A DNA stretch of 64,000 nt from Saccharophagus degradans 2-40 (GTDB lineage Bacteria > Pseudomonadota > Gammaproteobacteria > Pseudomonadales > Cellvibrionaceae). The position numbers and the translations under genes were made by a program. The stretch is taken from NCBI RefSeq assembly GCF_000013665.1, contig NC_007912.1, positions 1,784,501 through 1,848,500 of the forward strand, given 5' to 3'. The notes beneath the pieces are model-generated. The model did no database searches and was not told the DNA's origin. It saw only the letters and a list, made by a program, of their open reading frames with translations. Positions 46,660 through 56,052 of this stretch are shown here, piece by piece (the stretch's first letter is position 1; each line of letters opens with the position of its first letter).

Positions 46660-46694
46660 ACCACCTGCAAGACGAAGACTAAGTAAAACAGCCC

Positions 46695-47918
46695 ATGATG
46701 CAAAAACCCATGTATTTCGATTACGCCGCCACCACACCTGTGGATGAGCGAGTCGCCGAAGCAATGATTGGCTGCCTAACCCGCGATGGTAATTTTGGTA
46801 ACCCCGCATCGCGCTCGCACTTAATTGGTTGGCAGGCAGAAGAGGCCGTAGAAATTGCGCGTGGCGATGTTGCCAAACTTATTGGTTGCGACACGCGCGA
46901 AATTGTTTGGACAAGTGGCGCCACAGAATCAAACAACTTGGCTATAAAAGGCGCGTTAGAAGCGTTACTGCAAAATGAAGAGCAAGCATCTTCGACTGTG
47001 ACGCATCATGTAGTGCCACATCATACTGTGCCGCATATAGTTACTAGCGCCATCGAGCACAAAGCAGTATTGGATACCTGCGCAGAACTGCAGCGTAGAG
47101 GCTGTGAAGTGACTTATTTAACACCACCCGCAGATGGTGTAATTCGCGCAGCACAAGTGGCAGAAGCCATGCGCCCGCAAACGCGCCTTGTTTCCATTAT
47201 GCATGTAAACAACGAAATTGGCGTAATAAACGAAATTGCCGGTATTGGTAAAAACTGTCGCGACAGCGGTGTTTTATTTCATGTGGATGCAGCACAAAGT
47301 GCAGGCAAAGTAGAAATAGATGTGGCCAGTATGTGTATCGATTTACTGTCGATTTCTGCCCACAAAATGTATGGCCCTAAAGGTATCGGCGCGCTTTACG
47401 TTAGGCGTTCACCAGATGTAAATATAGCGGCACAAATTCACGGTGGTGGCCACGAGCGTGGTATGCGATCTGGTACGCTACCTACGCACCAAATTGTTGG
47501 CTTAGGCAAAGCTGCCGCCATTGCCAAGCAAGAAATGGTTGCAGAGAGCAAGCAGCTTTTAGCATTGCGCGATTTATTTTTAAGCCAACTGCAGCAGCTT
47601 ACATGTTGGCAATTAAATGGCTCTAAAGAGCAGCGCGTACCTGGCAATTTAAATATTAGTTTTGCCGATGTAGAAGGCGAGACGCTACTTATGTCTCTGC
47701 GCGATATAGCGCTTTCTACCGGTTCGGCGTGCACCTCCGCCAGCTTGGAGCCATCCTATGTGCTTAGCGCTATAGGTGTACCAAGCGAGTTAGCCCACAG
47801 CTCTTTACGCATTAGCTTGGGTAGGTACACCACCGAAACAGAAGTGAAAATGGCTGCAGATAAAATTACTGCAGCAGTTACCAGCCTACGTAAATCACCA
47901 CCGGTGAGATACGCCTAA
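46695..47918 (+). CDS. IscS/NifS-type cysteine desulfurase
   Basis: PLP enzyme that takes sulfur from cysteine. It has the class I (IscS/NifS) pattern: [33 protein letters not shown] Lys in [10 protein letters not shown], and the reactive Cys in [17 protein letters not shown]. At 407 aa it is about normal. An insertion of roughly 20 residues after [10 protein letters not shown] carries [11 protein letters not shown] and is unusual. It sits between iscR and sufB, while a second, SufS-type enzyme is encoded later in the operon; no iscU, iscA, hscBA or fdx genes are present here. Confidence 0.92.
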   Translation: MMQKPMYFDYAATTPVDERVAEAMIGCLTRDGNFGNPASRSHLIGWQAEEAVEIARGDVAKLIGCDTREIVWTSGATESNNLAIKGALEALLQNEEQASSTVTHHVVPHHTVPHIVTSAIEHKAVLDTCAELQRRGCEVTYLTPPADGVIRAAQVAEAMRPQTRLVSIMHVNNEIGVINEIAGIGKNCRDSGVLFHVDAAQSAGKVEIDVASMCIDLLSISAHKMYGPKGIGALYVRRSPDVNIAAQIHGGGHERGMRSGTLPTHQIVGLGKAAAIAKQEMVAESKQLLALRDLFLSQLQQLTCWQLNGSKEQRVPGNLNISFADVEGETLLMSLRDIALSTGSACTSASLEPSYVLSAIGVPSELAHSSLRISLGRYTTETEVKMAADKITAAVTSLRKSPPVRYA

Positions 47919-47969
47919 ATAGCTTTACAAAAGCCGTTTAGAAATTACACGTAATTACGGGTTTCTTAT

Positions 47970-49409
47970 ATGTCTCAGGAACAACTCGACCATTTAATCA
48001 GAAAAGATTATGCCGCAGGGTTTATCACCGATGTTGAATCGGATACCTTGCCACCAGGGTTAAATGAAGAAGTCATTGCATTTATCTCCAACAAAAAGAA
48101 CGAGCCAGAGTGGCTGTTGGAGTGGCGATTAAAAGCCTACCGTGCTTGGCGTGAAATGGACGAGCCAGATTGGGCGCACGTAAGCTACCCGAAAATTGAT
48201 TTCGACGAAATCTCTTACTATTCCGCGCCTAAAAGCATGGCCGACAAGCCAAAAAGCTTAGACGAAGTAGACCCAGAGCTTTTGCGCACTTACGAGAAAT
48301 TAGGCATTCCACTGCACGAGCAAGAAATGCTTGCGGGTGTAGCGGTAGACGCCGTATTCGACTCTGTATCTGTGGGCACAACCTTCCGCAAAAAACTGTT
48401 TGAGGCCGGTGTTATTTTTTGCCCAATTTCTGAGGCTGTACACGAATACCCAGAGCTGGTTAAAAAGTACCTTGGCAGTGTTGTACCGCAAAAAGATAAC
48501 TACTACGCAGCATTAAACTGTGCAGTGTTTAGTGATGGTTCGTTTGTGTACATTCCAAAAGGCGTACGCTGCCCAATGGAGCTGTCTACTTACTTCCGTA
48601 TTAACGAATCTAAAACCGGTCAGTTCGAGCGCACACTTATTATTGCCGATGAAGGCAGCCACGTAAGCTATTTGGAAGGCTGTACTGCGCCAATGCGCGA
48701 CGAAAACCAATTGCACGCAGCGGTTGTTGAGTTGGTTGCGTTAGATAACGCCAAAATCAAATATTCCACGGTACAAAACTGGTACCCAGGTGATGCCGAA
48801 GGCAAAGGCGGCATATACAACTTTGTAACCAAGCGCGGCATTGCTCACACCAACGCTCATATTTCTTGGACACAAGTAGAAACCGGTTCTGCCGTAACGT
48901 GGAAGTACCCAAGCTGTGTATTAAAAGGCGATAACAGCGTAGGTGAGTTTTACTCTGTAGCACTTACCAACAATCATCAGCAGGCCGATACCGGCACAAA
49001 GATGATCCACTTGGGTAAAAATACGCGCTCAACCATTATCTCTAAGGGTATTTCTGCAGGTAAAAGCTCTAATGCTTATCGCGGTTTGGTGCGCATGAAC
49101 CCAGGCGCTACCGGTGCCAGAAACTACACCCAGTGCGACTCATTGCTTATTGGCGATAAATGCGCAGCGCACACCTTTCCTTATATCGAAAGTAAAAACC
49201 CAAGCGCTGTGGTAGAGCATGAAGCCACCACCTCTAAGGTGAGTGAAGATCAACTTTATCTTTGCCAGCAGCGCGGCATCGATGCAGAAAAAGCTGTGTC
49301 TATGATTGTTAACGGTTTCTGTAAAGAAGTTTTTAAAGAGTTACCCATGGAGTTTGCGGTAGAAGCCGGCAAGCTATTAGAAGTGAGTTTAGAAGGTTCG
49401 GTAGGTTAA
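47970..49409 (+). CDS. sufB: Fe-S scaffold subunit SufB
   Basis: Core of the SufBCD scaffold on which Fe-S clusters are assembled. The 479-aa protein contains [16 protein letters not shown], the SPKGVRCP-like [39 protein letters not shown] and the late [23 protein letters not shown] with conserved Cys residues, all typical of SufB. It follows the desulfurase by 51 bp and is separated from sufC by a 93-bp gap containing a hairpin. Confidence 0.97.
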   Translation: MSQEQLDHLIRKDYAAGFITDVESDTLPPGLNEEVIAFISNKKNEPEWLLEWRLKAYRAWREMDEPDWAHVSYPKIDFDEISYYSAPKSMADKPKSLDEVDPELLRTYEKLGIPLHEQEMLAGVAVDAVFDSVSVGTTFRKKLFEAGVIFCPISEAVHEYPELVKKYLGSVVPQKDNYYAALNCAVFSDGSFVYIPKGVRCPMELSTYFRINESKTGQFERTLIIADEGSHVSYLEGCTAPMRDENQLHAAVVELVALDNAKIKYSTVQNWYPGDAEGKGGIYNFVTKRGIAHTNAHISWTQVETGSAVTWKYPSCVLKGDNSVGEFYSVALTNNHQQADTGTKMIHLGKNTRSTIISKGISAGKSSNAYRGLVRMNPGATGARNYTQCDSLLIGDKCAAHTFPYIESKNPSAVVEHEATTSKVSEDQLYLCQQRGIDAEKAVSMIVNGFCKEVFKELPMEFAVEAGKLLEVSLEGSVG

Positions 49410-49455
49410 TTTACCCGCGCGATATTCATTTTTACACTTCCCCTTAAATCTCGTC

Positions 49456-49478
49456 GCCCTTGCCATTGGCGCAAGGGC
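49456..49478 (+). other. Intercistronic hairpin between sufB and sufC
   Basis: GCCCTTGC and GCAAGGGC form a perfect 8-bp stem around CATTGGC. No T run follows, so it is more likely an mRNA stability or processing element than a terminator. Confidence 0.5.
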
Positions 49479-49502
49479 CATATTAGTACCGGAGAGTCAC
49501 AC

Positions 49503-50252
49503 ATGCTGTCTATCAAAAACTTACATGCTCGCGTAGAGGAAAAAGACATCCTTAAAGGGTTGAACCTAGAAATTAAACCTGGCGAAGTTCACGCGATTAT
49601 GGGCCCTAACGGTGCAGGTAAAAGTACATTAGGCAATGTACTGTCTGGCCGTGAAGGTTACGAAGTAACTGACGGCGAAGTATTGTTCGACGGTAAAAAC
49701 CTACTCGATTGGGAAACCGAAGAGCGCGCTCGCGAAGGTTTATTTTTAGCCTTTCAATACCCAGTGGAAATTCCTGGTGTAAGTAATATGGAATTCCTTA
49801 AGGCATCTGTAGATGCTGTTCGCGCGCACCAAGGTTTGCCTGCCTACGATTCGGTTTCTTTCTTAAAAGAAGCGCGTGCGCGCTGTCAAGAAGTTGACTT
49901 AAAGCAAGAGTTTTTAAAGCGCGGCGTTAACGAGGGCTTTTCTGGTGGTGAGAAAAAGCGCAACGAATTAATGCAAATGATGTTGTTGCAGCCCAAGCTA
50001 TGCATTCTTGATGAAACAGACTCAGGCTTAGATATCGACGCCCTACAAGTTGTAGCTAAAGGTGTAAACGCACTGCGCAGCCCCGACCGCTCTTTTATTG
50101 TTGTAACCCACTACCAACGTTTGCTCGACTACATTGAGCCAGATTTCGTACACGTATTGGCCGACGGCAAAATTGTTAAGTCTGGCGATAAATCACTGGC
50201 CCTAGAGTTAGAAGAGAAGGGTTACGGCTGGTTAGAAAACGAGGTTGCTTAA
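49503..50252 (+). CDS. sufC: Fe-S assembly ATPase SufC
   Basis: ABC-type ATPase that drives conformational change in the SufB-SufD pair. The 249-aa protein has Walker A GPNGAGKST, the Q-loop FLAFQYPVEIPGV, ABC signature FSGGEKKR, Walker B LCILDETDSGLD and the switch His in VVTHYQR. Start ATG 49503 has GGAGAG upstream. The stop TAA overlaps the sufD ATG by one base, so the two are translationally coupled. Confidence 0.98.
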   Translation: MLSIKNLHARVEEKDILKGLNLEIKPGEVHAIMGPNGAGKSTLGNVLSGREGYEVTDGEVLFDGKNLLDWETEERAREGLFLAFQYPVEIPGVSNMEFLKASVDAVRAHQGLPAYDSVSFLKEARARCQEVDLKQEFLKRGVNEGFSGGEKKRNELMQMMLLQPKLCILDETDSGLDIDALQVVAKGVNALRSPDRSFIVVTHYQRLLDYIEPDFVHVLADGKIVKSGDKSLALELEEKGYGWLENEVA

Positions 50253-51571
50253 TGTCAGATTTTATAGCAAACGCTGCGGCCATAGCTGCTTCACCGCTTA
50301 CATGGTTGCAAGATAAAACACAGCAAGGTAAACAAGCTTGGCTTGGTCACCGTTTTCCTACCCGTAAAACGGAAAACTGGAAGTACACCAATTTGCGTGC
50401 GCTAGAGCAGGGCGATTACTTGCGCGCAGCCAATATTGGGGCGGCGCCAGAAGCGTTGCCGCAGCATTTAACCATTGCCGGTTTAGAGGCTGTTAAACTT
50501 GTTTTCGTGAATGGCCAATTTGTTGCCAGTTTATCCGACGATTTAGCGCGCGCCAATGTTGCGGGTTTAGAGTTAACGCTATTTTCCAATGCTAGCGATG
50601 CGCAGAAAAAAGCCATTAACGAACAGCTTGGGCAGCTAGTTAATAGTACTAAATATGAATTTTCTGGTTTGAACACGGCGCAACTTAACGACGGCGTGTA
50701 TATCAATGTGGCTAAAAACCAACAAGTGGCTAAGCCTATCCACATTGTTTGGATGACCACTGCGCAAGACTCTGCCTTTACTGTGCCGCACCGCTTATTG
50801 GTAAACCTAGAAACAGGTGCAAGCGCCTGCGTTATCGAGCAGTTTGTAAGTGGCGACGAAGCCCAAAATAGCTTTACCCATAGTGTTTCTGAATTTAACG
50901 TAGGCGAAAATGCGCGCTTACAGCACTACCGTTTGCAGCAAGAGCAAGAAGATGCCATTCATATTGGTGGCGTGTTTGTGCGCTTAGATCGCTCTGCAGA
51001 CTTAGACAGTTTTCATATGGCGTTTGGCAGCAAAATTAAACGCGTAGATATTGAAGTGCAGCATCAAGGTGAAGGCTCTACCTCTAAAATTAATGGGGTG
51101 TATTTGCCAAAAAACAATCAGCATATTGATTATCACACCTGCATAGAACACGCCGTGCCTCACTGTACTTCACAAGAAACTTTTCGCGGAATTATTGCCG
51201 ATAGCGCGCACGCGGTATTTAACGGGCGCATTCATATTCATCCAGATGCGCAAAAAACGCTGGCTGAATTAAGCAATAAAAACTTGTTAACCAGTGATAA
51301 AGCACAAATAGATACCAAGCCCGAGCTTGAGATTTATGCCGACGATGTGCGCTGTGCACACGGTGCCACCATTGCGCAGCTGGATGAGAAATCTCTTAAT
51401 TATTTGCGCACGCGTGGCATTTCGCTCGACGAAGCACAAGTAATGCTTAGCTATGGTTTTATTAACGAATTAATTAACGATGTTGCGTTAGAGCCAATTG
51501 GTACTTATTTGCGTCCCATTTTGGCCAATCGTTTCGCCAAAGAACCGTCGTTAGTGAGGCACATTGCATGA
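50252..51571 (+). CDS. sufD: Fe-S assembly subunit SufD
   Basis: Partner of SufB in the scaffold complex. The 439-aa protein has the N-terminal helical part with RKTENWKYTNLRAL and the beta-helix core, including GVYLPKNNQHIDYHTCIEHAVPHC, AVFNGRIHIHPDAQKT and ADDVRCAHGATIAQLDEKSLNYL with the conserved His. It overlaps sufC by one base and sufS by four, which suggests tight coupling. Confidence 0.97.
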   Translation: MSDFIANAAAIAASPLTWLQDKTQQGKQAWLGHRFPTRKTENWKYTNLRALEQGDYLRAANIGAAPEALPQHLTIAGLEAVKLVFVNGQFVASLSDDLARANVAGLELTLFSNASDAQKKAINEQLGQLVNSTKYEFSGLNTAQLNDGVYINVAKNQQVAKPIHIVWMTTAQDSAFTVPHRLLVNLETGASACVIEQFVSGDEAQNSFTHSVSEFNVGENARLQHYRLQQEQEDAIHIGGVFVRLDRSADLDSFHMAFGSKIKRVDIEVQHQGEGSTSKINGVYLPKNNQHIDYHTCIEHAVPHCTSQETFRGIIADSAHAVFNGRIHIHPDAQKTLAELSNKNLLTSDKAQIDTKPELEIYADDVRCAHGATIAQLDEKSLNYLRTRGISLDEAQVMLSYGFINELINDVALEPIGTYLRPILANRFAKEPSLVRHIA

Positions 51572-52821
51572 TGCAGGCTGGCAACGCTGTGAAAGGGTTT
51601 GATGTAGAAAAAATTCGCGAAGACTTTCCTATTTTGCATCAAGAGGTGAATGGTCACCCGTTGGTGTATTTGGATAACGCCGCCACTACACAAAAGCCTA
51701 ATGCGGTTATAGATGCTATTAGCGATTATTATCGCGGCTACAACTCCAATGTACACCGCGGTGCCCACGCATTAAGTGATAAAGCCACAGCTGGCTTTGA
51801 AGGTGCACGCGATACTTTGGCGGCGTTTATTAACAGCCCAAGTCGCGAGCAGGTATTGTGGACTCGCGGTACTACAGAGGCTATTAACTTGGTGGCCTTT
51901 ACTTGGGGTAAACAAAACCTTGAAGCCGGCGACCGAGTGTTGGTGTCTAATTTAGAGCATCACTCCAACATTGTGCCGTGGCAAATGGTAGCGCAAGAAA
52001 AAGGCGCAAGTGTTGTAGCTATTCCAGTTTCAGATAGCGGCGCAATCGATTTAGATGCTTTTAAAGCCTTGTTAGTAAGTAATGAAGGCCCTGTTAAGTT
52101 TGTATCGGTAGGGCATGTGTCTAATGCGCTCGGTACGGTAAACCCAGTGGAAGAGATTGTGGCACTAAGCCACGAAGTTGGTGCCAAAGTACTTATAGAT
52201 GGCGCTCAGTCGGTTGGTCATTGGGCTGTAGATGTACAGGCGCTAGACTGCGACTTTTTCGCTTTTTCTGGCCACAAAATGTTTGGCCCAACAGGTATTG
52301 GCGTATTGTGGGGTAAGCGCGACTTGCTCGAAGCAATGCCGCCGTATCAGGGCGGTGGTGAAATGATCGAGACAGTAAGTTTCGAAGGCACCACCTACAA
52401 TGCATTGCCTTACAAATACGAAGCGGGCACGCCAGATATTGCCGGTGCTATTGGGTTGGCAGCCGCGGTAGATTATTTAAATAGTTTTGATCGCGAAGCG
52501 GCAGTCGCTCACGAAAATGATTTGTTACAGTATGCATGGCAAAAAGCTGAAGGCTTTGCGGGGTTAACTCGTGTAGGCACAGCGCCAAAAGTTGCCGGCG
52601 TGTTTAGCTTTTTGTTAAATGGTGCGCACCCTTCAGATGTAGGCATGCTAATCGATCAGCAGGGGGTGGCTGTGCGCACAGGTCACCATTGTGCTCAGCC
52701 TTTAATGGCACGCTTAGGTATACCGGGCACTGTGCGAGCATCGTTTTCTTTTTACAACAATCGCAATGATGTAGATCGATTGTTTGAAGCGCTAGAAAAA
52801 GCAAAAACATTTCTTGTGTAA
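51568..52821 (+). CDS. sufS: SufS-type cysteine desulfurase
   Basis: Class II PLP desulfurase that supplies sulfur to SufE and SufBCD. The 417-aa protein shows YLDNAATTQKPNAVIDAI, RGTTEAINLVAFTWG, PLP Lys in FFAFSGHKMFGPTGIG, and the active Cys in VRTGHHCAQPLM, typical of SufS rather than IscS. Two consecutive ATG codons (51568, 51571) make the start ambiguous by one residue. It overlaps sufD by four bases. Confidence 0.97.
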   Translation: MMQAGNAVKGFDVEKIREDFPILHQEVNGHPLVYLDNAATTQKPNAVIDAISDYYRGYNSNVHRGAHALSDKATAGFEGARDTLAAFINSPSREQVLWTRGTTEAINLVAFTWGKQNLEAGDRVLVSNLEHHSNIVPWQMVAQEKGASVVAIPVSDSGAIDLDAFKALLVSNEGPVKFVSVGHVSNALGTVNPVEEIVALSHEVGAKVLIDGAQSVGHWAVDVQALDCDFFAFSGHKMFGPTGIGVLWGKRDLLEAMPPYQGGGEMIETVSFEGTTYNALPYKYEAGTPDIAGAIGLAAAVDYLNSFDREAAVAHENDLLQYAWQKAEGFAGLTRVGTAPKVAGVFSFLLNGAHPSDVGMLIDQQGVAVRTGHHCAQPLMARLGIPGTVRASFSFYNNRNDVDRLFEALEKAKTFLV

Positions 52822-52877
52822 TGTATAGCGTTTAGCAAGCCAAGTAGTTCCACCAATTTGTAATATAGGTAGCCAAA

Positions 52878-53228
52878 ATGAGTGTTGAAACGTTTAGTGT
52901 ATCGGACGCTATTCAAGTTACGCCCGCTGCTGCCGAGCATTTTGCTAAGCAGCTAAAGCAGAGCGGTAAGGCCGCTGTGCGTTTAAGTTTAAAAGAAAGT
53001 GGCTGTACTGGGTTTATGTACGTAATTGACGAAATTGACTCGCCAGTAGACGGCGATATAACCATTACATTGCCCAATGACGTAACCGTATTTGTTGACC
53101 CAGCCAAATTGGATGCGATTAAAGGTACGGTGGTGGATTACCGCCTAGAAGGCATTAATCGCAACTTAATAATGGACAACCCAAACGTCAAAGCAGCTTG
53201 TGGCTGTGGCGAAAGTTTTAACGTATAA
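52878..53228 (+). CDS. A-type Fe-S carrier (SufA/IscA/ErpA-like)
   Basis: Carries assembled Fe-S clusters to apo-proteins. The 116-aa protein has the invariant three Cys: one in LKESGCTGFMYVIDE and two in the C-terminal ACGCGESF. The N-terminus ends in the family's ITPAAAEHF-like VTPAAAEHFAKQL. The paralogue type cannot be settled from sequence alone; its place between sufS and sufT suggests the SufA role. Confidence 0.93.
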   Translation: MSVETFSVSDAIQVTPAAAEHFAKQLKQSGKAAVRLSLKESGCTGFMYVIDEIDSPVDGDITITLPNDVTVFVDPAKLDAIKGTVVDYRLEGINRNLIMDNPNVKAACGCGESFNV

Positions 53229-53247
53229 GGTTTAAGGTACAAAAGGT

Positions 53248-53784
53248 ATGGCTGAACAGCGCATGGCGACAACTCGTCGGGATTGCCCCGCGAGACTTGT
53301 ACCGGTTGGCGACCCAATAACAATTCCAGCGAATAATTTTGTTACTATTACCCAATCGCTTGGTGGTAATTACACCGTGGTGTACCAAGGTAATATGCTG
53401 CGTGTAGATGGCACAGATGCAGATGCGTTGGGTTTGCCTAAATATGAATTAAATTTTGCAGATGCCGGCGATGGAAAAATTAATGAAGAGCAAGTGTGGG
53501 AAGCGTTGGAATCTGTTTACGACCCCGAGATTCCTGTAAACCTACGCGCGCTGGGTTTGATTTACCAAATGAAAGCCGACCAGCAAAGAGGCACGGTGCA
53601 CATTGAAATGACCTTAACAGCACCAGGCTGCGGTATGGGGCCAGTGTTAGTGGGCGATGTAAAACATCGCGTGGCGCTTGTGCCAAATGTTAAAAAAGTT
53701 GAGGTGGAACTTGTGTTCGACCCACCATGGCACCGCGATATGATGTCGGAAGAAGCCCAGCTAGAAACGGGTATGTTTTACTAA
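53248..53784 (+). CDS. sufT: Fe-S assembly protein SufT (DUF59/MIP18 family)
   Basis: Auxiliary factor of Fe-S maturation. The 178-aa protein has an N-terminal extension with GDPITIPANNFVTITQSLGG, typical for SufT, and the DUF59 domain with VWEALESVYDPEIPVNLRAL, GLIY, and the Cys in LTAPGCGMGPVL. It ends with FDPPWHRDMMSEEAQLETGM. It lies 19 bp after the carrier gene and 17 bp before sufE. Confidence 0.93.
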   Translation: MAEQRMATTRRDCPARLVPVGDPITIPANNFVTITQSLGGNYTVVYQGNMLRVDGTDADALGLPKYELNFADAGDGKINEEQVWEALESVYDPEIPVNLRALGLIYQMKADQQRGTVHIEMTLTAPGCGMGPVLVGDVKHRVALVPNVKKVEVELVFDPPWHRDMMSEEAQLETGMFY

Positions 53785-53801
53785 GAGTTGTAAATATAGT
53801 T

Positions 53802-54236
53802 ATGAGTGAAACGATTCAAACCAATCCTTTTGGTACAACAATTACCCCAGAAGAAATAATTGATACGCTGAGTTTTTTCGACGGCTGGGAAGAACGCTAC
53901 AAATACATTATCGATTTGGGTAAAGAGTTACCCCCAATGGATGATGAGCTAAAAGACGACGATCATATTGTACGTGGCTGTCAAAGCCAGGTATGGATAG
54001 ATGGTGTAGCTATTGATGGCAAACTTTGGTTTCAAGTAGATAGCGATGCCTTTATTGTAAAAGGGTTGCTGGGTGTAGTACTTGCAGCATACAACGGCAA
54101 GAGCCCCGCAGACATTTTAGCTTTTGATATAGAAGCTTATTTGGATGAAATAGGTTTGATTAAGCACTTAAGCCCAACACGCGGCAATGGCTTGCGATCT
54201 ATGGTGCAGAAGATTAAAGCACTTGCTAATAGCTAA
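53802..54236 (+). CDS. sufE: Sulfur acceptor SufE
   Basis: Accepts persulfide sulfur from SufS. ATG 53802 starts a 144-aa protein of normal length; the open frame from 53727 overlaps sufT and is not used. Visible features are IIDTLSFFDGWEERYKYII, LGKELPPMDD, and the acceptor Cys in DHIVRGCQSQVWIDG. It is the last gene of the operon and is closed by a strong terminator. Confidence 0.96.
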   Translation: MSETIQTNPFGTTITPEEIIDTLSFFDGWEERYKYIIDLGKELPPMDDELKDDDHIVRGCQSQVWIDGVAIDGKLWFQVDSDAFIVKGLLGVVLAAYNGKSPADILAFDIEAYLDEIGLIKHLSPTRGNGLRSMVQKIKALANS

Positions 54237-54246
54237 CAGCAGAAAT

Positions 54247-54277
54247 AAAAATGGCCCTTTGAAAGGGCCATTTTTTT
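54247..54277 (+). terminator. Rho-independent terminator of the suf operon
   Basis: AAATGGCCCTTT pairs with AAAGGGCCATTT around G, with a T run; it may also serve the convergent lipoprotein gene. Confidence 0.93.
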
Positions 54278-54303
54278 AGCGGTTAAGTACAAACAGTTGA
54301 GGT

Positions 54304-56031
54304 TTAGATGCCTACGCGCGAAGGTAGGCGTGTTTCGCAATCCTTATTCGACGTAGGTACAATCTCTGTTGTGGTTAATCCGTCTACGCTGTACCAATTT
54401 TTAATTTCACCATCAAAATCAAAACGAATTCGTTCATATTCGGTGTTGGCGATTGTTGCGGTTCCATTGGGTTTAAGAATGGCTTGATATGTAGCGCCTA
54501 AGAACTCGATGGTAAGCAGTACGGAAAATGAAGAACGGTTGTCAGAACTGGCTCCGAGCATACTCCAGTAACCGTTCACTAACTCACCGCGGCTATTGCC
54601 TTCGCCTAGTGTGCCATCGGTACTCGCACCGTCTATGAATTTTACGCAGGATGTAAACTGACCAGAAATGGCATCTGTGTCACCCGTAAAGTAAAATTCA
54701 ACTTCCGCATCTTTTAGGTCGTTGGGAGCGCTGCCTAAATCTAAATCTGATACTTTTAAGGTGCTACCAGCTAATAGCGATAGGGGTTGAGCGCTATCAT
54801 CTAATCGCGATGCTTGATTTATCTCCTCTTCGCTATCGAAATCACTTCCGCTAAAATCGTTGTTTAAAAGCGCTGAAAGATCCCCTCGTTCACCCGATAA
54901 AGCAGATGTTAACGCATCAACTAATGTGGTATTAGCTTCATTCGTGAAAAAATTAACCGCGTTGTCGATAGACGAGTCGTCGTTGCGCCCTTCGTTTACG
55001 CTTTTAATCACAAACGTTTCTAATGCTCTTGCGCGGCCCTGAGCGCCGCCAGTATCGATCGTGCTAATAGGGTCTATTAGTCTGTTTACAATATTGGGTA
55101 TGTTGCTTGTAATGTTCACCACTCGAGTAAACTGATCGGGCGATTCGGAGGACCCGAGATCTGCAGGTAAATCCAATTCCTTTTGTTCGTACAAGTCCCG
55201 TAGTACGCTCTCAGAGTTATCCATAATGCGTGTTAAAGCTTGTGTATCTCGCAGAATATTGTCTAACCCTGTGTCGGAATTGGCAGTAAGCTCTTGTGCT
55301 AAGCTGCGGTAAACCTCAGAGCTTGGGTCGTTCATTGTGCCTACTTCATTATTCAACTCTTCGTAATTGTCATTCAATCGGTCAGATAAAACTGTAACTG
55401 TTTTATGCACCTTAAGCGCCGTGTTTAGCAAGCTAGAATTTACACTGCCCGTACCATCGGAGTCTAAATAATTAACATCTAAATCATTTTCGCTAATCCT
55501 CAGTGCATTTAATACGTTACTTCTATCATCGTTACTCTCAACATTTGTCATCAACGTTGTAAGCGGGGAGACAACACTATCCACAGAGCTTGTTGATTCT
55601 TCTAGCTCTATTCTGCGGCTCATCTGCCCCAAAAAGGGCTCGCCGGTAAGTAGGTCGTAGCCACCGTCGACGCGGACAACCACGTTGGAGAATGATCGAG
55701 ACGATTTGAGGCAGTATATTTTTTCGCTAGCAGGCGCAGAGCTAGCACAGTAATCTGTATTTGTTTTAGGGTTGTAAGAGTAGTAGCCATCATTATCGGT
55801 AAAAGCATAGTCCTCCCACGGGTCGCGCGTGGCATTGTTGTTGGAGTCTAAATATACCGTCGCTCGGGCAAGCGCGCCGTCGATAGCAACCCCAGAAAAC
55901 TGCGTAGACGAAGTAGAAGGCGTTTGGTCGTCTTGCCCAGTTCCTCCACAGCCTATTAAAGCAAGTGTTGTAGCAGAAGCCATTAATACGCTTAAGGCGC
56001 GTTTGGGGAATTTTGTGTCTAAGTTTTTCAT
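54304..56031 (-). CDS. Large predicted lipoprotein, unknown function
   Basis: A 575-aa protein with a lipoprotein signal LMASATTLALIGCGG, Cys at residue 28. After a short Ser/Thr linker comes a small beta domain with GVAIDGALARATVYLDSNNN and FTDNDGYYSY, a style found in SdrD-B-like or carboxypeptidase-regulatory-like folds with calcium-type Asp loops. Then follows a long helical, Asp/Ser/Asn-rich region (about 150-400) and a C-terminal beta domain (about 420-570). I know no family. It ends 24 bp before the suf terminator and starts just below the next minus-strand gene, with 21 bp between them, so both are probably co-transcribed. Confidence 0.75.
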   Translation of the reverse strand: MKNLDTKFPKRALSVLMASATTLALIGCGGTGQDDQTPSTSSTQFSGVAIDGALARATVYLDSNNNATRDPWEDYAFTDNDGYYSYNPKTNTDYCASSAPASEKIYCLKSSRSFSNVVVRVDGGYDLLTGEPFLGQMSRRIELEESTSSVDSVVSPLTTLMTNVESNDDRSNVLNALRISENDLDVNYLDSDGTGSVNSSLLNTALKVHKTVTVLSDRLNDNYEELNNEVGTMNDPSSEVYRSLAQELTANSDTGLDNILRDTQALTRIMDNSESVLRDLYEQKELDLPADLGSSESPDQFTRVVNITSNIPNIVNRLIDPISTIDTGGAQGRARALETFVIKSVNEGRNDDSSIDNAVNFFTNEANTTLVDALTSALSGERGDLSALLNNDFSGSDFDSEEEINQASRLDDSAQPLSLLAGSTLKVSDLDLGSAPNDLKDAEVEFYFTGDTDAISGQFTSCVKFIDGASTDGTLGEGNSRGELVNGYWSMLGASSDNRSSFSVLLTIEFLGATYQAILKPNGTATIANTEYERIRFDFDGEIKNWYSVDGLTTTEIVPTSNKDCETRLPSRVGI

Positions 56032-56052
56032 GCGTAATATCTCTCTAATGGC

